A stretch of DNA of 64,000 bases from Xiphophorus maculatus (lineage: Eukaryota; Chordata; Actinopteri; Cyprinodontiformes; Poeciliidae). Shown here in pieces: positions 11,501-23,179 of this stretch. The position numbers and the translations under genes were made by a program. The stretch covers positions 15,289,015 to 15,353,014 of the forward strand of contig NC_036461.1 in assembly GCF_002775205.1 (NCBI RefSeq). Reading direction: 5' to 3'. The notes beneath the pieces were generated by a model that was not told the DNA's origin, searched no databases, and saw nothing but the letters and a program-made list of their open reading frames with translations. The stretch's first letter is position 1. Each line of letters opens with the position of its first letter.

Positions 11501-14500
11501 TACACATTTAGGTACTGTGCTTTAAGAAAATATTGAACTTTTTCACATTTTGTCACATACCAACCACCAACTTCAGTGTAGCTTATAGAAAATTTTTATG
11601 ATATACCAAAACTCAATTCTGGATAATTGTTTGCATTTGTTTTCGTTCCTCTGATTTAATGGCCTGCAAAACCACCATTACCTAAATCTGTAAGCTTGTT
11701 ATATAGTATCTGTCTCTACTAGAGTGAACATTGTTCCTATTCTTCTTTGCTAATTACCTCCAGATCAATCAGATTGGCTGTGGACAACAATTTTCAAAGT
11801 CTCAATTTGATTTAGATTAGTGATGCACCGATCCACTTTTTTCACTGAGCTTTAGTATCGGCCGATTCTGATCTGATGCAGAAAAACACTGAGTTGACTT
11901 AAAATGTTTCTTCTTTTTTTTCCAAAGAACAAACATAAATGAACAGAATTAAAAATGTATGTGATAGCTCTGCACCAAAGATGTAAAAATAACACTACTT
12001 TAATTTGTTCAGTCAGTGCAATTAGAAGTATAACAGCCAATGTAGATAAATAATAGAGAAACTGAAATTGATAAAAAAAATAAACTGCAGCGATCCTTTC
12101 AAATAGTTCAGAAAGATCAATTAGTAACTCTAAATATAATGTAAAATAAATAACAAAGCCTTATGTTGCTCAGAGAACAAAAAATAGAATTAGACTGAAT
12201 ATATTTGTCCTTATGGGTCAGGCACATTGTCACTGATTCCCTATCTGGAATTTCTTTCAATTCTAGCACCGATACAGATATTGATATTGGATCTGTGCCT
12301 CTCTAATTTAGATGTGGGCTTTAACTGGACCGTCCTAACAGATAACCAGGCTTCGATTTACACCATTCCATTGCAGCTCTGGTTGTATGTTTAGGGTCTT
12401 TCCTTATAAAATTTACTGAAGTTTGTGCTTGTAACATGCAGGGATAAATATGTTTGCTGTGAAACGTAACAAATTTGGTGCGGAAAACTGAATAAATTTT
12501 AATTTTGTCTCACTTTCGTTAACACTCCTTTTTTTCTTAGCAAGCTTTATCCCTCCTGTGACAGATGTACTTTTTGTGACTGTGATGAAGTTATATCAAA
12601 GCAAAAGACTAAATGAGCTTCCGATCCACATGGAGCAGAAATGTCTGAAAGCATGAGTAATTGGCCCTCCTCTAGTTTCACTGTATCTGTGTTAATCAAA
12701 TGCTTCAAACTGGAATTGAATTGGCAAGAAACGTTGTAGAAAGAGGACACAGGCAAAAAGATGAAATGCAGAAATTTGGAAGGATGCTCCAAACGGTTGT
12801 TTTGTACTGAACCTGAATGTTATTAGGACACAACCTAAATGCAACGCAAAGTTTGTGCTTTTTGAGTAGTTTTTGGACGACCTTATGCACAGTGCTGCAG
12901 TGGTTTGCCATTTCTTGCCGAGGCTCCCTGCAGCTGCTGATCTGCAGGGCCTCTGCAGCACGCTGGAGTCACAGCATGGTGAACGCTGAAATGAGCTCTT
13001 AAAAGGAAGAACTGTCCTCATCAGGACTGTTGCCTCTCACCAAACTGTCCACCCCACTGCTCATTAGCAGGACCTCTCCCAGTGTAAGATAGCCAAATGT
13101 CACTTCAACCACTTTTTTTTTTTTTCTTTTTCCTCCAGTGTGACGGTGTAATTGGTAGCCTGAATGTTGCGGAGCAGCATCATTGACTGTTTATGTGTTC
13201 CACCTTTGTACAGCTGAACTCTGACCTGCAGCCATTTGTGAAGAGCAGGTTGGGAGAGATGACTTCGTTCAGCCTGAGCGCCGCCCCGGTGGTTTTCCAC
13301 CGTCAGATCGTCGGGAAGGAGAAGTGGCACCAGCAGCTCGAGGAGGTAAAACATGGACAGTCAGTCACACTGTCAGGGGTTGTGGTGACTCTTACCATCT
13401 CCTGTAAAAAAAAAAAAATTTAAATCAAGACCCAGTTAGGCTGCACAAGTCAGCTGTGATCTCAGTTTGTTTATTTCACAGAGATGAAGCAAAGTGTTAA
13501 ATCCAGCTGCTCTAATGCTTCCTAAACCCATTGAGTTTAAATGCAGTGAAGAGAAGCTGCTTGTTTGTGCACTAAAGAGTCAGATTCTGTGGTGAAAATT
13601 TTAAACTTTTAATTAGAATTAAATTTGGAAATCAATTTTTGTCACTAAGTCAAAAGGCTTGAAACTTAAGCACCATCACTTTTTATACTTTACTTTTTAT
13701 TACTGCTGTATGTTCTGGGGTTTTCTGATCTGTATTGTAAGTGTTTACAAAAAAATACATTAAAAATGTCTCAAGAATGCCTCCACCAAAGCATAATTGT
13801 ACTAACATATTCTATATTGTGCTAAAAATTTACAAATCTTCTGATTTCCTCATCTTTTTGTCAACAGAGTAATTTAAAAGTTGTTTGAACTGTAATTCTG
13901 GTTATACATTGAAGGTTTTACTGGATGTGGTAACATAAAGATAGTGACAACGCTTCAAAATTTACTTAGGAAAGAAATAGAAAGCTTCACTGATGGGATT
14001 TAAAAGCTGGTGAAGAAAATTTCTGGAAACAATTGCGAAATTTGATATATTTTCAAAATGTAGATAAGTGAGATAAATAGAAAAAATAATGTAAAATATT
14101 TGTATTTCTAGACTTTGTTACCTTTCCAAAAGTTTCATCTATCGATCCATTTGTTCAACCATTATCTGTTTGTATATTCTGCATTTTAACCTAACATTTG
14201 CAGAAATATCTGCTGCTATTCTCAGTGTGATATTTAGTTGGAAAAACTTTTAGGAATCCCCAGATTAAATCTGAATCACAAGCAAAGAAGACTCCTAAAG
14301 AATAGAAGTTTAAAAAGACAAATATAAATGAAAAACATAACAGCATAAAGCAATATATCACCTCCATAATCAACTTTAGTCATAGAGAGAAGAGGAGATC
14401 TTAATAACTGCCGTATTTATTAATACATGAGAAAATATCTACTAAACACCAAAGATTTTTTAAAAATAAAAACAGGAATCACATTTTATGACCTCAAAAT

Positions 14501-17500
14501 GAGCATTTGCACATCTCCATGTAGCCAGGACAAAAAAATCCCTATTTGAAACCCCCAGTTTATTTTGTCTGAATCTCTCATTTACAAAGCAAAAAGCACC
14601 AACGCAGTGGCAGTTTTAACACTTATGAGCAGTCTGCTCTCCGTTTTTAAAGAGATTGCGTCACAATCTAGTAACGATGTTCAGTCCCAACAGAAGTGAA
14701 AAAGGGGTTAAAAAAAGAGGAAATAACACCTGCATACATCACTGAAGAAAGAAAACTTTTTGCCTTCTAGGCTTTTTTTAATTAATGAAATTTGCAATTT
14801 AGTTCAAAACAACCAAAAATCTTCACTAAAATGAACTCTTCTGTTTTGTCTCCAAGGCAAAGACCTTGAGAAACCAGTTGGATTATAGTAAGGTAAGGTG
14901 AAATTTTCAACTATCATGCCTTGTTTTTCAATTTCACCTTTTTCACCTCTTTGAGTATTTCCAGAAACAGTCTGGATGTCTTTTCACTGCAACTCATGTC
15001 GAAGTTAGGAAATCGCCTTTCCAAAGTCAACGTGTGAGGCCGGAATGGGACCAAAGCAACAGAGGGGAGGGGTCTGGGGAGCGTTCAGGGGGGTGGGGGG
15101 TGTTATCTGGTCCCGTCTGAAACCAGAGCTGGACGGATTGGTTACCGAGGCCTATTTGTGGAGGAGACATCGAGGCTCTGAGACAAGAGGTATTGTGAGA
15201 GAATCTCCTTCAGCCGAAAAGAGGAGAGAAGTTTTTAAGGGGAACCAAGGAGGGAAGCTAGAGAGGAGAAAACATTAATGTTGTGGATTTACCTAGAAAA
15301 ATCTGCATGATTTCTATGATGAAATGTAATGTAGAAAAGAAACAGATTTTCTTAAATTGAACCACACTTTGCCTTATTTTTTTGTGTTAAGAAGTGAGAG
15401 ACACCTTCTGAAGCAAGCTATGTAGATTCACCACATTTCTCATTATTGTTGCAGTAATAGTTGAAGGAAGATACCCTGAAAGCCAGATTGTCCTTACTTA
15501 AACAAAGGAAACAAAAGCGGATATCTTCTTTTAATAAACAGCAGAAGAGTAAAAAAGCAGCCAAAGAAAAACTGTAACAGACCTTGAGTAACCCTGATTT
15601 GGACAACAGGACATGTGGGCCTCTCTCTCTCTCTCTCTCTTTTTTTCCCCCTGATACTTTTGGCCCAGAAATGAAAAAATGATGTGTCTCAAAAACTGTG
15701 ATTCTTTAGAATTCAAATTACTCCTAAAATAATTCAATTATTCTTTGAGTTTTGTCTCCTGTAAATCCAGGCATGAAAGAGACCAATCTATTCGATCAAT
15801 ACTAAGTGTACGCAGTCCGTTATAATACCAGGTTTTTGTTTTGGAGAAGAAAATTTGACTAGGATAAATTATTTATAGGCTTTTTTTAGTCTTTTAATTT
15901 GAATGTAACATGTACATCATGTACAAATTAGCATATATTTTAAGGGAAAATGTAAATATATAACACAAATCATTTAAACCATCTTTATTTCAGCATTGGG
16001 GCTTCTTTTGGGGCAGTGTTTTGTTGTATTCATCCACGTTTCTCTGCAAACATTGTCTAACTCCGTCATAACACACAAATGGAGGATGCCTCTTCTCCAT
16101 AGCCGTCTTCAGATTGCCCCACAGATTTTCTTTCAGAATTAGTTTTCTCTCATGAAGCCATTCTTTTGTGTTTTTCACATATGCTTGGACTCTAGCAGGT
16201 GCATAAAGGTTTTGGGTCATAACTCTCTGGTATCTAAAACTGCTCAGAATTTCACGAACCTTAACAAAAACTGCAGTGGTACTCAAAGAAACCAGCCCCA
16301 GAAACCAGAGAGTGATGCTGCCACCACCATGTTCTATCTTTTTGGTTACAAGCTGTGTTATTTCTCTAATTACGTGCCTAATGTTTCACATTTCATGCCA
16401 TTCGTTTCCATTCTATTTGTTTTTTTAAAGGGAAGGGATTCTGTCCAGCAGTAGTTGCTGGAAGAAACAGGAGCACACTGCTGTGAAGTTAGAGATCTCT
16501 GATTGGCTGAAAGTTTAAACTAGTTGCTCACACTTAGAGGATTTTCTCAATGTAAAAAGTTTAGAAAAGCAATACTTACTTTGCTGTGTTTTTAGCTGTT
16601 TATTTACATTGATTATCCAGATTATATGACTGGGGTAGATGCGGGCAGATCACCTGCTGCAGAGTTTGCTGCACAGCGCGATATACACTACTATATTCCC
16701 AGGTGCCTCTGCTGAATATTAATAGCATGAAGATAGGCTGGAGGGTTTTGATGCTGAAAAGACTACGTCTTTCTTTTTCCCAGTTTCTATGAAGAGCTGG
16801 ACCTTTAATCCAAACAGCAGAGATCAGGGAATAAAAGCATCAGGGAACTGATGCAGAAAGAAACAAAGGTAGCAGGCAGGATAGTACAAAATGCATGTAG
16901 AAAGCAAATTTTTTTTAAAAAATAAATAAGCAGGCAGGATGTTTTTGAGTTTAGCTCCTACAGTTATTTTTTTTATTTAACTTCTTTCTTAAAGGAAGGC
17001 CTACGGGGGTTTTCTACTTCCAGAATTCATGAGGCAAAACGCCCTCAGCAAAAAGATGTCCCAGTGCAGCAGCAGGAACACGCAGCTAGAAACCCCCCCC
17101 CAAAAAAATACAGACTCAAAGCTGCTGTTAATGCTTATTGAACTTGATGTCTTCCACTTCAACATGTTGGAATGAGGGAATGGGATGTGCAAACTAAGCA
17201 GTGTTATTTTGAAGTAAAAAAAAAAGTATTTCTTACAGAATTCTTTTGGGGATTTTTTTGTCACATTTTAAAGTATCAAATCCCCAAACAAATCTTAATG
17301 TTGAACAAAGATAAATACAAACTACGGTTTTCAAATTATAATTCTTATCCAAAGCTACCTGGCCCCAGTGAGAGTATGTATAAAAACATGGAACAGTGAA
17401 CTTTCCCAGCAATGGAGGGTCGACCAAAATTACTCCAAGAGTGCAGCAATGATTATCTCAGCAGGTCAATAAAAAACACCAGAACAACAGCTAAGGCCTC

Positions 17501-18677
17501 CCCTACCTCATTAAAGCTCAATATTCATGATTTAACAACATGAAAGAGAAACGGGATCCAAGGCAAAGTTCCAATGTGAAAACCATGACTGACTGAAAAA
17601 AAAACGGTAAAGGCTGTCTAAAATATCTAACATTCAATGTTACCATTAGGTGTAAGTGGAACTTAAGGTGTGGATCCTGTTACATGTAGTGTAAAGCTAA
17701 GGCAGCATTTCAGAAAAAGAGCATTATACTTACAAACGTGGTGGTGGTGTGGTGGGCTGGGGCTGCTTTGCCTCTTCAGGACCTGAATGACTTGCAGTAA
17801 TTTATAGATTCATTTCCTAGAGCGTCCTGGAGGAGAATCTCCAACAATCAGATTGTGACCTTAAGCTCAACAGCATTCCAACACAGTGATCCAAAGCACA
17901 CCACAAGCCAATCTCTAAATGGCTCAAAAAACAAATGAGAGTTTTGAAGTGGCGTAGTCAAAGTCTGGGTCTAAATCTTATTGAGTCGCCATCATTTATG
18001 CTTGAAGACCTCTCTAATGTGGCTGAAAGAAAACAATTTACAAAGGAGAGGGGGATAAATTCCTCCACACAGAGGTAAGGGGTACTTAAAGTACCCATTA
18101 TGTTTAAGGGTACATTTATTTTTCAGGTAAGACCAGGTCAGTTCGATTAGATGTTTTCCCTGAATAATAAATAAAATGATCACTTTCGCAACAGAAGAGA
18201 TCTGTAGAGGCACACTTGGCAAGAGTTTGGTTCATTACTTTATATTTTATATTGTAGTGAAATGAAGTATCATTAGTCAGATGATACGAAAGCTAAGAGT
18301 CTCAATTTTCCAAACAACAAAAGTCCAACTTTAAGCTTGCAGATTAACAAGGGAACCTGCATTCCAGCTGACGGTGTGTTCGTGTTTGTGCGGAGGAAAC
18401 TGACGGCCATGCTCCGACTTTAAGAGCAAACTAACTTTTCCTGTACATTCATTGACAGCTGCACAGTGGCAGCGCTGACACAGACGTGACAAACTAATGC
18501 CTGCTTTCCCTCCTTCCGCAGCTCCTGGCAGCGGTTAAGTCGGAGAAAGGCGTGAGCTCGGCGGTGGACTTGTGCCGTTACCATAGCAACAGGGCTCTGG
18601 AGGCCATCCAGGCTTTCCCCTCCTCTGAGGCTCGATCCGCCCTGGAGAACATCGCCTCGGCCGTCAACAAATTCTGA
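2591..18677 (+). CDS. pdss2: Decaprenyl-diphosphate synthase subunit 2, 3' part (six exons)
   Basis: Non-catalytic partner of PDSS1 in the mitochondrial enzyme that builds the polyprenyl side chain of ubiquinone. Visible exons: 2591-2789, 10463-10537, 11130-11300, 13214-13345, 14857-14892 and 18522-18677 (stop TGA 18675-18677). They join in phase into about 255 residues, roughly the C-terminal two thirds of the 399-residue human protein; the 5' exons lie left of the window. Recognised stretches include [20 protein letters not shown]-like [43 protein letters not shown] and the C-terminus EARSALENI, each nearly identical to human PDSS2. The 36-nt exon 14857-14892 is a micro-exon whose LDYSK matches human LDYAK. 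The donor after 11300 is GC rather than GT. A polyadenylation signal AATAAA lies at 18807-18812. Gene identity is firm; the isoform was not tested. Confidence 0.95.
2988..3384 (+). repeat. Dispersed repeat, copy B
   Basis: Second copy of the repeat at 220-640, rich in runs such as TTATCATG and TATCGATA and ending in ATATTGCCCAGCC. It encloses the perfect inverted repeat at 3120-3154. The AT-rich palindromic nature and ending suggest an old non-autonomous DNA transposon. Confidence 0.5.
3120..3154. repeat. Perfect 15-bp inverted repeat (hairpin)
   Basis: TATTTATCGATACTC (3120-3134) faces its exact complement GAGTATCGATAAATA (3140-3154) across a 5-base loop. It lies inside dispersed repeat copy B, so it is most likely part of that element. 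Confidence 0.85.
6405..6617 (-). other. Unrecognised 70-codon open frame in pdss2 intron
   Basis: Reads [20 protein letters not shown] and continues acidic and serine-rich ([14 protein letters not shown]). The composition is protein-like, unlike surrounding AT-rich DNA, and a GTAAGC donor-like word follows HT about eight codons before the frame's stop. No family was recognised. It could be a small exon of an antisense gene, the start of a transposase, or a decayed retrocopy. No partner exon was found. Confidence 0.25.
6750..6870. repeat. Imperfect ATCC/ATCA microsatellite
   Basis: Runs of CCATCCATC, ATCAATCA and CATTCATTC alternate for about 120 bases, with an interruption near 6838-6850. 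Confidence 0.85.
8161..8196. repeat. Perfect 15-bp inverted repeat plus a third half-copy
   Basis: CTGGGATGAACCGAT (8161-8175) pairs exactly with ATCGGTTCATCCCAG (8182-8196) over a 6-base loop. A further direct half, CCGATGAACCGATG, follows at once. No coding frame or known element explains it. Confidence 0.85.
8560..9290 (-). mobile_element. Tc1/mariner-like transposon relic
   Basis: The minus strand encodes pieces of a Tc1-type transposase, including [12 protein letters not shown] (family form HGGGSVMVWGCF) around 9010-9070. The plus strand carries the phrase ATTCAACCCCTTCATGATG (about 8691-8709), familiar from teleost Tc1 copies. Several stops and shifts interrupt the frame, and terminal repeats were not resolved, so the ends are approximate. 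Confidence 0.75.
9655..9910. promoter_or_regulatory. Candidate enhancer in pdss2 intron
   Basis: A dense set of factor-like words in non-repetitive DNA: CAGCTG E-boxes, CACCTG, GATTAATCC (Otx/K50 homeodomain type), TTTAATTG and GGTCTGGTAATGAG. No reading frame of note. Function is inferred from motif density only. Confidence 0.3.
10538..11129 (+). other. pdss2 intron (0.6 kb)
   Basis: Unique-looking AT-rich sequence between the exons ending in YNVE and starting DGLG. No repeat or regulatory signal was recognised apart from the splice sites GTAAAT and CCGCAG. Confidence 0.6.
11301..11306 (+). other. GC-type splice donor of pdss2
   Basis: The exon ends CACAAG and the intron starts GCAAGT. The next exon follows in phase (HK then LNSDLQPF, matching human HK-INSDVQPF), so the junction is fixed by protein homology. 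Apart from the C at +2 the donor is a perfect consensus, as is usual for GC-AG introns. Confidence 0.9.
11505..12495. mobile_element. Tc1-like repeat interrupted by a hAT insertion
   Basis: Begins with the widespread teleost phrase TTTTTCACATTTTGTCACAT and continues after the nested element with GTGGGCTTTAACTGGACC, CATTCCATTGCAGCTCTGG and GTATGTTTAGGGTC, all common in teleost Tc1/mariner-type copies. No long transposase frame survives. Its two halves are separated by the 488-bp element at 11818-12305. The end is approximate. Confidence 0.6.
11818..12305. mobile_element. Non-autonomous hAT transposon with 8-bp target duplication
   Basis: Terminal inverted repeats TAGTGATGCACCGATCC and, at the far end read on the other strand, TAGAGAGGCACAGATCC (13 of 17 match). 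The element is flanked by a perfect 8-bp direct repeat ATTTAGAT at 11810-11817 and 12306-12313, the length hAT transposases generate. Without the element and one copy of the duplication, the surrounding repeat reads continuously. No transposase frame is present. Confidence 0.88.
13346..14856 (+). other. pdss2 intron (1.5 kb)
   Basis: AT-rich, apparently unique sequence between the exons ending QQLEE and beginning AKTLRNQ. It has a poly-A run at about 13406-13417 and no recognised repeat or gene. Confidence 0.55.
15980..16350 (-). mobile_element. Tc1/mariner-like transposase fragment
   Basis: An open minus-strand frame of about 98 codons carries [17 protein letters not shown] and [14 protein letters not shown], which correspond to the DLNPIENLW region and C-terminus of Tc1 transposases. 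The first half of the DDE domain has been lost, while TGATGCTGCCACCACCATG at about 16314-16332 is the usual HGGGS-coding phrase. Ends not resolved. Confidence 0.7.
17400..18065 (+). mobile_element. Tc1/mariner-like transposon relic
   Basis: Plus-strand pieces align with a Tc1 transposase: GTGGTGGTGTGGTGGGCTGG corresponds to the glycine-rich block, then [18 protein letters not shown] corresponds to the family's LNWPAQSPDLN region. Interrupted by several stops. A different copy from the one at 15980. Confidence 0.7.
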
Positions 18678-18806
18678 CCCAAGCACGCGCACACACACAC
18701 GCACATAGAGACACACTCCTCTGTGGAGAACTGAGAGAGTCTTGGGTTGGTCATGACGCCGTCTTCGTGTTTTTTCTTCAGAAACTCCTACAACTGTTCA
18801 TCATCG

Positions 18807-18812
18807 AATAAA
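18807..18812 (+). terminator. pdss2 polyadenylation signal
   Basis: Canonical AATAAA 130 bases past the pdss2 stop codon, followed by T- and G-rich sequence. This is the first canonical hexamer after the stop, so the 3' UTR is probably short. Confidence 0.7.
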
Positions 18813-19299
18813 AACTCATCACTCCGGCTTCGTGCCAGATGTTTTTGCAGCTCCGATACTCCCCCTCTCCTGCTCGGGGAAAATTACCGGCAGACTGCTT
18901 TTTAAAGAAAGAAAAAAAACTGTCTCTTTTTTGTTACCTGGCTTATCAGCACAGCCACATACCGGGCAGAACATCATTTAAGATGTTTTGATGAATTGTT
19001 AGTGTCATCTGGAAAATGTGCCATGAACAGCAAGTGAGGCACTAACGAATACTTACTCTCAAAATGTCCGGTTTTCTTTTTTTTTTTAAACTATTTAACA
19101 TACTTGTTAGTGCAAAGCTGATGCTCTAAACTGTAGCTGCTTGAAATTTTACTCTTTGCCAAACTGAGGAGCTTCACTACAGAAAAGGGTCCTGTTTTAC
19201 CAATTATGCAGCAAAGAACTGCTTTACTGCAGGAGTTGTAATGTCATCAATGTTGCCTTGTTATGTCAGTCCCAATGCCTGTTTATCTGTCTGTGTGTG

Positions 19300-19640
19300 T
19301 GTGTTTATGTGTGAGCAAGAGAGAGATTTGAGGCAACCCAGGGGCGGGGAAAGGTCACCCAAACCTCTCCCCTATGGGCCAGCCAGCGAGCGCATTGAAG
19401 CTCCGCCAAGCAGTAATTATTAATGAAGAGACCTGAGCAAATGGACAGGAAATGCAGAGGTATTGATTGGGCCGGTTGCCCTGCTCTAAGCCGTACAGAC
19501 TGGCGCCAGCCTGGTGGCCTGTGGTTTCCCAGGCTGCTGTCTGTGGAGGGCATGGGGGGCGGCGCAGCTAAGGTGTGAAGCCAGGCCACCGCTGGCAGCT
19601 GTCCGTCTCACGCCGGCTACACCTGAAGGACAGAGTGTAC
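19300..19640. promoter_or_regulatory. Candidate conserved non-coding element downstream of pdss2
   Basis: GC-rich, non-repetitive block with GGGGCGGGG, GGTCACCC and a tight homeodomain-type cluster GTAATTATTAATGAAG near 19412-19427. The long minus-strand open frame over it is proline- and serine-rich, with no recognised domain, and is taken as chance. Confidence 0.3.
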
Positions 19641-19778
19641 AAAGAGGGAACAGGGAAGAAAAGTATGTCTCCTGTAAAAGAAATGCAGAATGTAATTATT
19701 TACAAGTTACTCAAAACTTGTATTTAACTTGAAACGGTACAAAGAAAACATAATAAATATATGAATGGAGATCATTTG

Positions 19779-19852
19779 AAAACTTTATCCTGGTTTTTAT
19801 TTTACTTTTAAGATTTCCTTCCACTATTGGCCTTTATTCAATGTTTTAGACA
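19779..19852 (+). repeat. 74-bp duplicated segment, copy 1
   Basis: Matches 22031-22104 over 74 bases with about six differences and no gaps. Both start AAAACTTTATCCTGG and end CAATGTTTTAGACA. No terminal repeats are seen, so it is either a short interspersed element or a local duplication. Confidence 0.85.
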
Positions 19853-22030
19853 TTGCAAATGTTTCTTTTATGACGAAAAGAGAAAAAATTTGCAGAGGTT
19901 CTTTGATTCAGGAACTACAGGTAGTTTTGAGTCCAACAGAAAATGAACCAATTAACAGATTTCTTCATGTATGTGTCAGACCATGAATTTTTTATCGGAT
20001 TTTTAAAGACATATTGAACACAAATAAGTGCATCAACGTTTAAGCTGATGTTTGCTGTGTTCAGTTTCTTAGTTTTGATGTAATTATTTAGATGAGAAAA
20101 AAAAAGTGATTTTTCAGTATTTTAGCCAATAACCTGCAAAAGTCAAAATCTCAAAGGCAATCATCTTTGGCCACTTGACTGCTGCATCTCTCCTCATTTT
20201 TCATTTAGTGTCTGCAACATATTTTATAAATGTTGGGACTTTGCTACATTGTACTTCCTTTTAACAACTCAGAAACAGAGATCAACAGTTGTTTTTTTTT
20301 TTGTTTTGTTTTTTTTACAAGTTTTAAGGGAAAGTAAGCACACAAAGTTTACTTCTAAAACACTTTTTAAAGTTTAAAAAACCCCAAAAGTGCTTCACGA
20401 TGAAAATGCAGAAACAGAAATTAAGAACAAGAGAATAAGAATCTGCGTTAGCCAGAAATTTACACTGCGCATAATTTCTTATTTTTCCAAATAATGGGAG
20501 CTAGTATAGTATTACTGTTTCTTTAGATATGACTCAAACTGCTGGGTTCCAGTTGAAAGTAAAATGTTTCCCTATTTTTCCTTCTGAGAAAGAATTTCAG
20601 CAATCAAGTTCCTCCTCTTGTTTTAATCAACCTTTCTTAACAGCACCTTCAATGCTCTGTTCACATATCTGGAAGTTCGACCAAAGTGACCCAAAACTTT
20701 TGGGAGCACAAATATTAGGATGTAAAGTAATTAAAGTAATTGATAAGCACTCTCGTCTTGCAAAAAGAAAAGGAAAAGTTTGATTGAATCCTGATGATGG
20801 GAAAACTTCTAAGGTTTGTAGAAAGTGAATGTCAGAATTCCTGCAGACTGACAGGTGGAAGGTGCATGTGAGCATGATGGAGAAACGGAGGCGGATGACT
20901 GAAAAGAGGTTAGATAAGGAAGGTGGAGAGAAGCGTCTTAAAAACTAGCCTCCTGTTTGTCTCTCTGTTGTTCGTCCACATCCTTTTCTGGTTTGGCTTC
21001 GTGGGTACAGCGAGGTTCTCCTTGGGCCAGGGAAAGCCTCGGGCTCTTCATGAAATATTCATCCTCGCCGTGAGGAGACATGAGGAAAGTTATATGGAAA
21101 ATTAAAAGGACCAAACAAGAAAAGAGGCTGGGACACAGTCAGAATGACAAATATAGTTACCAAACAAAACTTTTTTTGGTGAGTGAAGGCTGGTCATAGC
21201 TGTGAAACGGTTGCTCCCACTGGGAATAAAGCAAGTGTTGCAGAAGAGAGTTTAATGGGATGAGCTTCTTAAGCTTCATCTTCAGGAGAAAACAGTTCCT
21301 GCAGCGATAAAGCTGAATGTTTAATGTGAAGCAGAAACCGTAAGTGTTTGTTTTTTTTTATTCCTAGAAAACATTTTGCTACCAGCATTAATCTGCTAAA
21401 AATCTCCCATGAAGCTCAAACTTAGGCAAGAAAGAGAGAAAATGGAGGACTTTTTTCAGTTTTATATGGCAGGAACCAGACTCTGTTTGCTTTTCCAGTT
21501 TTAGAGTCTTGGGTATCAAGAGAGCAGGAGCTGGGAAAGCTCTGAGTTTACATCCAAAACATGAGGCGGGAACAGCGGCCCAAGTGTGGCTGGCTGGTCC
21601 CAGACGGTGAGCGGTGAAATTACAGCCGGGTCCGGCAGAGAGAGACTCGGTCAGCTCCGTCCGGCTGGTTCAATTACACACCCACAGACACACACACTCT
21701 CCTTCAGAAATCACCCAGTCTTTTAGACTTCAGTTAAGTATCATAAGGTCTGCTTTTCACCAATTTGAAGTTTCCCCCTGAAAAGATTGATTGTATATGG
21801 ATGCCCTTTTAAGGAGGGGGATGTGAATTTTACTTTTTTGAGTTTTACATCATGGAATGATTTCATTACCTCATCAATTCCATACCTGGAGTGTTGCTTT
21901 GATTGATTCTTTCATGTTTGAGAAATCTCTGAATGTCCCATGGCAGCCATGCAGCTGAGTGGGGGAGCTGAGTGACTCCCCCACTCTGCTCCTCCAGACT
22001 AGCGACAGCAGAGTAATTCCCAAACATTTT

Positions 22031-22104
22031 AAAACTTTATCCTGGTTTTTATTTTATTTTTCAGATTTTCTTCCACTAGTGGCTCTTATTCAATGTTTTA
22101 GACA
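22031..22104 (+). repeat. 74-bp duplicated segment, copy 2
   Basis: Same-orientation partner of 19779-19852, about 92 percent identical by hand alignment and lying 2.2 kb away. Confidence 0.85.
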
Positions 22105-23179
22105 GAAATGTAACAGGCTGTGTTGTGATGACATGCTGGAGGTGGGGTGTCAGAAAGAGCAGGTGCTTCTTAAAGGCCAGTTGTCAATTGGCCTGTTCAC
22201 ATAGGCCAATTTCAAGACCTATGAGATAAATATGACTCTTTTAAGTAATATTTGGTGTATATGCAGTGTATTTATGACAACTGAAGGTAACACTATTACT
22301 TGATTGTGCTATAAAATAGCACTATGTGCTATAAATATTGCTGTAACTTATATAAATTCAAAGTTTTTCAAAAAGTTGTAAATGGTGATGGATCTCCTTT
22401 AGCACCTTCCTGTCACAATATTGGGCTTTTTTAGAAGAAGCAAATCGGATTGTATTTAATCCTCAATTTTTCTAAATATTAATTGCTGAGGAAACTTAAT
22501 CACCTTTATGATTAGATGAAACAGCTGACTCATAATCAGTTTATTTCTTCATATTGTCTAAAAGGCTTTAACAACAAAAAAAGCCATTGACTCACATGTT
22601 AGCGTCAAAAGCAGTCAATGTTTAACTATAAGTTACTTTGTAAGTTTTGATTTCGAGTAAGTGATGAATTTAAACTGCTTTGGATATATTTTTTTTATTA
22701 TTTATGTCACTTTGAAAAAAATATATCTAAAAAGGATACAAATCTTAATGTACTGAAACCCTGTAGCAAAAATATATGTTTCTTCTAACACTATCAATTT
22801 GGTGGTGATTTCTGTGTTTTCATCATGATCAAAATTGGTGATCATGAAAACACCTGAGACTGTAACTCCATTCAGAACCTCTGTTCAGGTGTTTAAGATT
22901 TGCTACTACATCTCACTTCCAATCTGGTTTTGGCTTTCCAACTGTTCAAATGTGGACCGTTTTTGATCAGTGCTTAAAATGACGTGTAACCTCTTCTTTT
23001 ATTAATCCACAAAAGCAATAGCCCCCAGTCTTCTGACCCTATAAGGAATAAGTCTATATAAAATGACTGCTTGAGTACGAGTGTAAAAGGACGTTAGGAT
23101 CTCCATTTGTCTTCCTCCGAATGGCCTATCAGTAAACACCTGCTAATATCATCACAGAGCAGACAGTGATGGATGAAAG

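Larger units (their letters stand above)
14893..18521 (+). other. Last pdss2 intron (3.6 kb)
   Basis: Contains two Tc1-like relics (about 15980-16350 and 17400-18065), a short CT run (15623-15640) and a G-rich stretch near 15060-15110 that leaves a chance open frame. The donor is GTAAGG and the acceptor CCGCAG. Confidence 0.6.

Noticed and set aside
15045-15278. Glycine/arginine-rich open frame in the last pdss2 intron
   Set aside because: Low-complexity purine-rich DNA produces it; no domain or splice context.
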